Of a DNA stretch of 8,377 nucleotides, positions 1-4,079 are shown piece after piece. The DNA comes from B75-G9 sp964564905 (GTDB lineage: Archaea > Hadarchaeota > Hadarchaeia > Hadarchaeales > Hadarchaeaceae). The position numbers and the translations under genes were made by a program. The notes beneath the pieces were generated by a model. That model was not told the origin of the DNA and searched no databases. It worked only from the letters and a program-made list of their open reading frames with translations. The DNA is taken from NCBI GenBank assembly GCA_964564905.1, contig CAZMCI010000038.1:1-8377 (forward strand). Reading direction: 5' to 3'. Within the stretch, counting starts at the first letter, position 1; each line of letters starts with the position of its first letter.

Positions 1-858
1 TTGCGGTGTTGCTTACTCCGTGCGCGTGAAGCGGACGGAGCGGAATTATCAGGCGCTCATTTCGTTCGAGATTGATGAATCACCCCTCCAGCCTTGGAAC
101 GGAAAACGCGTGGCTGCGATAGATGCCAACCCCGAGGGCTTAGCCGTGACGGTGGTCGCGCCCGATGGAAACCTGTTTGCTTCCCGGTGGTTCCGTGAGC
201 CAGCCCTAGTTCATGCCCGTGCGGAGAAGCGCTCGTGGCTCGCCGCGAACCTCGTCAAGCGAGCCTTCAAGTGGGCGAAGGGCTACGGATGTAATTCCGT
301 CGTCATCGAAAAGTTAAAGTTCAGCATGGCTCAAGAGGGTAGCCATCGCGTCAACAGGATGTGCTCGAACTTCCTCCGAAAGAAACTCATCGAGCTGATC
401 AAGGTGTGGGCGCTCAAACTCGAGTGGATTTGCGCCGAGGTGAACCCAGCTTACTCCTCAATCGCGGGCGAGCTGAAGTACGGCAGGCAGTTTGCCCGCT
501 TCAACCGGCACCAGCTCGCAGCCTTTGTGCTTGGGAGGCGGGCGCTCGGTTATGGTGAAAAGCTGAGCGCTGAGCAGCTCGAGCAAATTCCCAAGCGCAG
601 GCGAGCACATGCTGTTCGCGTCATCTCGTCATTTCGCGGTCATCGGCACGAACTCCTGAAGCCACGCCCGGGCACCGATGGAAGGATGCCCGGCGGGGAT
701 GCGAAAGGAGCTAGTGTCGTTGGCGAGCGGGTCACACCCCACACCGCTGCCACCTTGGCGAAGCCGAGGTTGAGCCTCATGCTCGGCGGTGGATGTTGGC
801 CGGATGAGGGCCAAGCTAGAGGGCATGGAGTTAACCCTCCCCCTTGCGAAGGGGTCAA
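1..858 (+). mobile_element. IS200/IS605-type element, right portion (left end outside window)
   Basis: This stretch contains a TnpB-related gene that is open to the left window edge, and a candidate right end. The right end is a perfect 6-bp hairpin (CCCCTT, loop GCG, AAGGGG; 840-854) followed at once by TCAA (855-858). A subterminal hairpin followed by TCAA resembles the right end of IS608-like elements, where TnpA cleaves single-stranded DNA. No tnpA is visible, so the element may be a tnpB-only type moved in trans, or tnpA may lie to the left. Just beyond 858 an ATPase gene on the opposite strand is cut short, which supports a junction here. The exact boundary is inferred and could be off by several bases. 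Confidence 0.6.
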
Positions 859-901
859 ACTAGGAAACATTAACGATGTTAACAAAATTAATGTTTTTTA
901 G
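2..901 (+). CDS. TnpB-related RuvC-like protein of IS200/IS605 family, 5' end outside window
   Basis: RNA-guided nuclease-like protein of the IS200/IS605 accessory (TnpB-related) family. The frame is open to base 2, so the N-terminal wedge/recognition part lies upstream; GTG at 20 is only an internal candidate start. Counting from that GTG, RuvC-I is D35 in VAAIDANPEG and RuvC-II is E97 in VVIEKLKF. VNPAYSS (141-147) and FNRHQLAAFVLGRR (161-174) correspond to the RuvC-III region. Canonical TnpB has a CxxC zinc finger and a D-x-D-x-NAA motif; this protein has neither, with N162 and H164 in place of the acidic residues. From memory this is usual for the NPAYSS branch. The last 80-odd residues (from base 650) are Gly/Pro/Arg-rich and coincide with predicted hairpins. 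The stop lies about 40 bases beyond the proposed element end, in flanking DNA. Confidence 0.8.
   Translation, partial: CGVAYSVRVKRTERNYQALISFEIDESPLQPWNGKRVAAIDANPEGLAVTVVAPDGNLFASRWFREPALVHARAEKRSWLAANLVKRAFKWAKGYGCNSVVIEKLKFSMAQEGSHRVNRMCSNFLRKKLIELIKVWALKLEWICAEVNPAYSSIAGELKYGRQFARFNRHQLAAFVLGRRALGYGEKLSAEQLEQIPKRRRAHAVRVISSFRGHRHELLKPRPGTDGRMPGGDAKGASVVGERVTPHTAATLAKPRLSLMLGGGCWPDEGQARGHGVNPPPCEGVKLGNINDVNKINVF
665..858 (+). ncRNA. Candidate omega-RNA overlapping the 3' end of the tnpB-related gene
   Basis: In TnpB systems the guide RNA comes from the 3' end of tnpB plus the element's right end, and its guide is the flanking host DNA. This stretch has four separate hairpins in that position. 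CCGGGCA/TGCCCGG is at 668-674 and 687-693. ACCTTGGC/GCCGAGGT (one G-T wobble, GAA loop) is at 752-770. TTGGCC/GGCCAA is at 796-814. CCCCTT/AAGGGG (GCG loop) is at 840-854. CACCGC (742-747) can also pair with GCGGTG (786-791), closing a multi-branch fold around the second hairpin. The reading frame stays open through all of this but carries no domain I recognise. Covariation and RNA evidence are lacking, so this rests on position and base pairing. The guide would begin near 859. Confidence 0.4.
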
Positions 902-1543
902 GAACTCCTTGTTGATTACATCCTCATAAATGCTGATGACGATCCGGGGGCCGAATTTGGAGAATTCGGGAAAACCGCTTCCTTTCAGATACTTCTCAAG
1001 CTCCCTCTTCACCCTCGCTATGTCCTCAGTCAGATAGACGTTTGGCTTGAAGCTCAGCACCTCTCTGAACGAGAAGGGGAACATGGACATGTCCACGTGC
1101 CTCCCGGTCAACGCGGTTGCCAGTTCCCCGCTTAACAACTGTGAATTGCTCCCGGTGACGATGACCCTTTTTGTCCTCCTTAACCTGTTCGCGAACAGTT
1201 CCCATCCATCAACGTTCTGAGGCTCGTCCAAGATGAGCAGGTCAATCTTCCCGTAGAGTTCATAGAAAGCTTGAAGTATTTTGTTCAGATCCTTCGTCCC
1301 AATTCCAACCAGCCTCTCGTCGTCGAAATTCACACAGCCGAAGTTCGCGCCCGCCTCCCTTGCGAGGAGCACGGAAAATATGGACTTTCCACACCTCCTC
1401 ACGCCTAGGACGGCGAGGATGTTGGGGTGGGTTAAAAATTTTTTCGCGTGTCCTAGTTTCTCCCTTTCAATTATTCGTTCTTTCCTAAATTTGTCGTCCA
1501 ATTCGGCTCTCTGATCCGCTATAATTCCTTTTAACTCCTCTAT
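860..1543 (-). pseudogene. Archaeal AAA ATPase, N-terminal half only, truncated at the mobile element
   Basis: N-terminal half of the archaeal AAA ATPase family that carries a C-terminal DUF4143-type domain; members are usually about 400-450 residues, whereas 213-227 remain here. Counting from TTG at 1501: Walker A GVRRCGKS (33-40), Walker B LLILDEPQN (88-96), sensor-1-like VTGSNSQLL (115-123), then family blocks PFSFREVL (142-149), KGSGFPEF (173-180) and YEDVINKEF (192-200). The stop TAG (860-862) falls at the proposed right end of the IS200/IS605 element, so the C-terminal domain is lost or lies left of the window. The frame continues upstream of the TTG as IEELKGIIADQRAELDD, which looks like the family's usual N-terminus, back to an ATA codon at 1541-1543 preceded by a stop. 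The original ATG may have decayed. The ATPase core may still be made but is probably not functional. Confidence 0.8.
865..898 (+). terminator. Hairpin plus T-run just beyond the element's right end
   Basis: AAACATTAA (865-873) and TTAATGTTT (888-896) form a perfect 9-bp stem with a 14-base loop. The 3' arm ends in a run of six T (894-899). It sits just past the tnpB-related gene's structured end and could stop transcription on the plus strand. On the minus strand it encodes the odd last residues of the ATPase fragment (KNINFVNIVN), so it may be part of the interrupted gene or extra sequence at the junction. The pairing is certain; the function is a guess. Confidence 0.3.
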
Positions 1544-1602
1544 TTACATGTGTTAATGTAACTACAAACTTATTCAAAAAGTTTGTGAATATAATCACAA
1601 AC
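1544..1602 (-). promoter_or_regulatory. AT-rich promoter region with a cluster of inverted repeats upstream of the ATPase
   Basis: Three overlapping or adjacent dyads are visible. GTTTGTGA (1581-1588), six bases, TCACAAAC (1595-1602) is a perfect 8-bp-arm palindrome. ACAAACTT (1564-1571) pairs with AAGTTTGT (1579-1586), reusing the same half site. TTACAT (1544-1549), six bases, ATGTAA (1556-1561) is a third. The six-base core of the first palindrome reads TTATAT on the minus strand and so can serve as a TATA box. Start sites would then fall near 1565, just upstream of the ATPase reading frame. A dimeric regulator on the first palindrome would block TBP. Promoter and operator roles are inferred from layout. 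Confidence 0.5.
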
Positions 1603-1608
1603 ATAATT

Positions 1609-1620
1609 AACGCGCGCGTT
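1609..1620. repeat. Perfect 12-bp CG palindrome
   Basis: AACGCGCGCGTT equals its own reverse complement and contains four consecutive CG steps inside an otherwise AT-rich stretch. It lies seven bases beyond the 22-bp operator-like palindrome. Alternating CG can adopt Z-DNA and could also be a regulator or recombination site. No role can be assigned. From here to 1667 I see no gene or other signal on either strand. Confidence 0.5.
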
Positions 1621-1667
1621 TGAAATTAAGTTTGCCATCTGCGTGGGGAGCTGTAATCTACGTTGTC

Positions 1668-1736
1668 TTACATCCACGTTCTTCCACCCTCCAAAAGGAA
1701 AGGATGGAAGGGGTTCGAGGCCATCAAGATGCGCAT
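1668..1736 (-). pseudogene. Possible N-terminal remnant of a GT4-type glycosyltransferase
   Basis: A 22-codon frame starts with ATG at 1736 and reads MRILMASNPFHPFLLEGG before ending at TAA (1668-1670). The opening (MRILM-S--F-PF---GG) closely resembles the N-terminus of group 1 (GT4) glycosyltransferases, where this strand-loop carries the Gly-rich acceptor-side motif. Nothing after the stop continues the family in any frame I read, so it looks like the stub of a larger gene lost to a rearrangement. It overlaps the preceding small ORF by 13 bases and lies downstream of an epimerase gene on the same strand, a normal setting for a glycosyltransferase. The match is short, so chance cannot be excluded. 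Confidence 0.35.
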
Positions 1737-1846
1737 CGGCTCACCCTCTGCTTGGTCAGCGCCCAAAATATCAAGCCCCAGACGATGGTTTCTCCTACAC
1801 CTTGGCGAAACCGGTAAAAATCCTTAATTTGCGTCCCCTCATCCAT
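1724..1846 (-). CDS. Small 40-residue hypothetical protein overlapping the epimerase stop
   Basis: The ATG (1844-1846) overlaps the end of the epimerase gene in an ATGGATGA arrangement, as expected for translational coupling. The product starts MDEGTQIKDFYRFRQG and contains one hydrophobic stretch, ETIVWGLIFWALT (about residues 19-31), that could be a short membrane helix flanked by basic residues. It ends RVSRCAS just after the start of the glycosyltransferase-like stub. I do not recognise the family. It may be a true small membrane-associated protein of the glycan operon, or the N-terminal remnant of a longer gene that has lost its frame. The tight overlaps on both sides favour a once-real gene. 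Confidence 0.4.
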   Translation of the reverse strand: MDEGTQIKDFYRFRQGVGETIVWGLIFWALTKQRVSRCAS

Positions 1847-2792
1847 ACTTCGTTCTGTACCACTCGGTAAAGTTCCTCAGTCCCTCATCCAGCTCTATTC
1901 TCGGCTTAAACCCCAACCTCTTTAACCTTGAGATGTCCGCCTGGGTTTTCTGAACATCGCCGGGCCATGAAAGACCGCCCTTATAAAACGTCTTAGTTAC
2001 TCCGCTCAACCCCAGGAGCTTGAGCAACCGATTGGTGAGTTCCCTGACGCTGTAGCTCTTACCCGATCCAACGTTGTACGCCTCGCCCTTCAGCTTTCCC
2101 CTTCCGGCCACAAGGAGGGTTGCATCGATCGCATCGTCAATATACAGGTAATCCTTGCTCTGCCTTCCAGTCCCCAGCACCTCCAGCTTTTTTTCGTTCC
2201 GCTTTAGCTTCTCCAGAAGGTCGAACATCACCCCCTTCCGGGAGCGGGGCCCGTAGACGTTGTAATACCGGAGGGAGGCTGTTCGGATCCCGTAGAGGGA
2301 ACTGTAGGAGTGACAGTACGCTTCAGCCGCGGCTTTCGACGCTCCGTAGTTCGAAATCGGACGGAGCGGGTGCTCCTCTGGGGTCGGAACGGGGGCATCT
2401 CCGTATACGGTGGAGGAGCTGGCGAAGAGGATGGTTTCGACGTCCGCTTTTCTCGCACACTCGAGCACGTTGAGCGTGCTGGCTGTGTTGAGTTCGAAGT
2501 CGTGAATTGGATCCTCGGTGGATCTGGCCACGCTTGACTGGGCGGCCATGTGAAAAATAGAATCGACTCCTTCGCACGCTTTTGAGAGATCGTCCAGATT
2601 CAATATGTCCCCGCGTATCAACTTGAAGCCCTTGTCTTCTTTCAGGGCGGCGAGGTTTTCCTCGTATCCGTTTGAGAAGTTGTCTATTCCGGTTACCTCC
2701 AGACCCATTGATCTCAGTCTCTCCGCCAGGTGACTGCCAATGAATCCCGCTGCACCAGTCACGAGAACTTGTAAGCCTAATTTTTTTGTCAT
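1839..2792 (-). CDS. NAD-dependent sugar-nucleotide epimerase (GalE-like SDR)
   Basis: Extended short-chain dehydrogenase of the UDP-glucose 4-epimerase/dehydratase group, a cytosolic NAD(P)-binding enzyme that modifies nucleotide sugars. The chosen start (ATG at 2792) gives 317 residues, normal for the family. Counting from it: Rossmann motif VTGAAGFIGSH (11-21), D37 in GIDNFS for the adenosine ribose, SSSTVYG (125-131) with the catalytic Ser/Thr, Y149-x3-K153 in NYGASK, and YNVYGPRSRKG (177-187) in the sugar-binding part. An in-frame ATG at 2858 would add 22 residues (MGAKRVYRHGF...) ahead of the Rossmann strand, which is atypical, and a TATA-like box lies inside that stretch, so I reject it. 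Substrate (Glc/Gal, GlcNAc/GalNAc or uronate) cannot be read from sequence alone. The downstream genes appear degraded. Confidence 0.88.
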   Translation of the reverse strand: MTKKLGLQVLVTGAAGFIGSHLAERLRSMGLEVTGIDNFSNGYEENLAALKEDKGFKLIRGDILNLDDLSKACEGVDSIFHMAAQSSVARSTEDPIHDFELNTASTLNVLECARKADVETILFASSSTVYGDAPVPTPEEHPLRPISNYGASKAAAEAYCHSYSSLYGIRTASLRYYNVYGPRSRKGVMFDLLEKLKRNEKKLEVLGTGRQSKDYLYIDDAIDATLLVAGRGKLKGEAYNVGSGKSYSVRELTNRLLKLLGLSGVTKTFYKGGLSWPGDVQKTQADISRLKRLGFKPRIELDEGLRNFTEWYRTKYG

Positions 2793-2818
2793 CTGGCTAC
2801 CCCATATCCTACTTGCCG

Positions 2819-2836
2819 AGGGCATAAAGCCATGCC
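2819..2836 (-). promoter_or_regulatory. Probable promoter of the first epimerase, within a small dyad
   Basis: On the minus strand GCTTTATGCC (2821-2830) gives a TATA-like TTTATG about 33 bases before the ATG at 2792. It lies in GGCAT-six bases-ATGCC (2821-2836), a 5-bp-arm dyad that could be an operator. The box supports the shorter start over the ATG at 2858. Confidence 0.3.
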
Positions 2837-2884
2837 GATAAACTCGCTTTGCACCCATCGGCAGGTATTTTCCTTGGAGTTCTT

Positions 2885-2927
2885 CATAAGATTAATAATC
2901 CTCCGGTTTCCAGTTTCTCACCGGTGA
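2885..2927 (+). promoter_or_regulatory. Promoter and ribosome binding site of the HEPN/MNT pair
   Basis: TTAATAAT (2892-2899) is a TATA-like box about 35 bases before the ATG at 2931, predicting a start near 2920 and a leader of about ten bases. GGTGA (2923-2927) is an archaeal Shine-Dalgarno match but only three bases from the ATG, so initiation may be nearly leaderless. Confidence 0.45.
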
Positions 2928-2930
2928 CCG

Positions 2931-3374
2931 ATGTCTGAGAAGGTGCGGCTCGATCAAGAACGAAAAAATCGCTATCTCGACAAGGTGGAGAAAATCGAGA
3001 TAAGAACCGCTGATATTGAAGAATGGATCGGCGAGCTGAGCGAGGCGGATTTCGAGCGGGACAAAAAGACAAGGCTGGCCACATACAAAGCTTTCCAGGA
3101 ACTTGTGGAAGCCGCCGCAGATATCTGCGCGATGTATGCATCAGACACGGTGAAAGCTGTGGGGGATGACTATGAAAACATTGGGAAGGCGGCGGGGGGA
3201 CTCTACCCGGAGGGTCTTAGAGAACACCTGGAAAGGTCCAACGGGCTCCGAAATAGGCTCGTTCACGAGTACAATCACCTGAACAATAAAATTGCGCACG
3301 ACTCGATAAAGGAACTTCTGCCGTCGTTCAAAGAATTCGTGAGGGGGGTTCGAGAATGGATAAAGAGCAAATAA
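2931..3374 (+). CDS. hepT: HEPN-domain toxin, HepT type (DUF86)
   Basis: Helical HEPN protein of 147 residues. HepT toxins are RNases whose activity depends on an R-x4-H-x-Y motif, present here as RNRLVHEY (R107, H112, Y114). In the characterised Shewanella pair, the Tyr of this motif is AMPylated by the partner MntA, which neutralises the toxin; Y114 is the equivalent site here. The N-terminal part (residues 10-70) is charged and predicted helical, as usual. The gene starts at the ATG after GGTGA and overlaps the MNT gene by 19 bases (ATG at 3356), so the two are translated together. The order toxin then antitoxin matches known hepT-mntA pairs. It is divergent from the first epimerase. The motif is intact, so the protein is likely active. 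Confidence 0.88.
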   Translation: MSEKVRLDQERKNRYLDKVEKIEIRTADIEEWIGELSEADFERDKKTRLATYKAFQELVEAAADICAMYASDTVKAVGDDYENIGKAAGGLYPEGLREHLERSNGLRNRLVHEYNHLNNKIAHDSIKELLPSFKEFVRGVREWIKSK

Positions 3375-3739
3375 GGACAGACTTTGAATTCCTGAAGAAG
3401 GATGGGCGAGTACTTGGCGTTTTGATCTTTGGTTCCAGGGTGGAGGGCAGAGCTCATGAAAGAAGCGATGTCGACATCTGCGTGGTCGCGCCCGGAGCGA
3501 AACCGTGGGACGTGCTGAAACAGGTGTATCCCCACCTCGATACCGAAAAAAAAGGTTACGACGTTCACGTGTTCGAGGAGTTCCCGCTTCATCTAAAACA
3601 CCGCGTCATGGAAAATTACGAGATAGTGTGGACGCGGGATAAGGGAAAACTGGAGGAGTATTTCTACACCTATCGCAAGCTGTGGAATGATCAGGCAAAG
3701 GCCAGAGGGGTCGCCGCGCCAGCCGTTTCCGCACGATAA
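3356..3739 (+). CDS. mntA: Minimal nucleotidyltransferase antitoxin, MntA type
   Basis: Small nucleotidyltransferase of the pol-beta superfamily, 127 residues, the antitoxin partner of the HEPN protein. The GSx10DxD signature is complete: G26 S27 ... D38 V39 D40 in IFGSRVEGRAHERSDVD, and D69 in GYDVHVFEEFP is the likely third metal ligand. In characterised systems MntA transfers AMP from ATP to the HepT tyrosine. The C-terminal part, with EYFYTYRKLWNDQ (101-113), is a pattern I associate with archaeal MNT proteins. It starts inside the HEPN gene (overlap ATGGATAAAGAGCAAATAA) and has no separate promoter, so toxin and antitoxin are made from one transcript. No frame damage is seen. Confidence 0.88.
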   Translation: MDKEQIRTDFEFLKKDGRVLGVLIFGSRVEGRAHERSDVDICVVAPGAKPWDVLKQVYPHLDTEKKGYDVHVFEEFPLHLKHRVMENYEIVWTRDKGKLEEYFYTYRKLWNDQAKARGVAAPAVSAR

Positions 3740-3812
3740 AACAGTGGGACTGAAGCTTTGCCCGCGCCCAGATGAATTTTCGATCTGAGTGCTAGAGGTT
3801 TCAGAGGATGAC

Positions 3813-3845
3813 TTTTATGAAAAAGAATGGAAAGTGAAAAGGTGG
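3813..3845 (+). promoter_or_regulatory. Promoter and ribosome binding site of the gene cut by the assembly gap
   Basis: TTTTATG (3813-3819) is a TATA-like box about 36 bases before the ATG at 3852. GGTGG (3841-3845) lies six bases before it, a standard archaeal ribosome binding site, and decides this start over an in-frame GTG at 3789. Confidence 0.4.
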
Positions 3846-3851
3846 AAAATC

Positions 3852-3979
3852 ATGGAATTTCGTTTTAGGATTTTAACCAGCATTTTCGTCGCGGCATTGG
3901 TGTTCACGATCGTGGTTGTATCGTTTAGTGAAGGTTTGAGATGGCCCGTGTCCCTGCCAACGCTTGGGGTCGTGCTTGG
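3852..3979 (+). CDS. N-terminus of an exported or membrane protein, cut by assembly gap
   Basis: Only 42 codons are visible before the run of N. They read MEFRFRILTSIFVAALVFTIVVVSF..., with two arginines near the start, then a hydrophobic stretch of about 18 residues (7-24), then a polar segment SEGLRWPVSLPTLG. This is a signal peptide or an N-terminal membrane anchor. GGTGG six bases upstream supports the start. The family cannot be named from so little. The gene converges with the large exported-protein gene on the other side of the gap. Reading through the gap into the next contig is not valid, since the N run is a placeholder of unknown true length. Confidence 0.6.
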
Positions 3980-4079
3980 NNNNNNNNNNNNNNNNNNNNN
4001 NNNNNNNNNNNNNNNNNNNNNNNNNNNNNNNNNNNNNNNNNNNNNNNNNNNNNNNNNNNNNNNNNNNNNNNNNNNNNNN
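3980..4079. other. Assembly gap (100 N)
   Basis: Exactly 100 N, the conventional placeholder for a scaffold gap of unknown size. The 3' ends of both flanking genes lie in it. Frames that appear to run through it on either strand are artefacts. Confidence 0.99.

Noticed and set aside
20..901. Calling the TnpB-related protein a nuclease-dead TnpB-derived repressor
   Set aside because: No operon partner of that kind is seen, and His in the RuvC-III region appears to be usual for this branch and is compatible with metal binding.
1620..1870. Plus-strand frames of 65 and 75 codons in the stretch left of the first epimerase
   Set aside because: Composition is Pro/Arg/Ser-rich without motifs, and the overlapping minus-strand frames with operon-style overlaps are more convincing.
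2793..2858. 22-residue N-terminal extension of the first epimerase from ATG 2858
   Set aside because: The extension is unlike the family, and a TATA-like box for the shorter start lies within it.
3873..4079. Minus-strand continuation of the exported protein beyond the gap
   Set aside because: Same artefact; the residues after the gap are antisense to the real plus-strand gene start.
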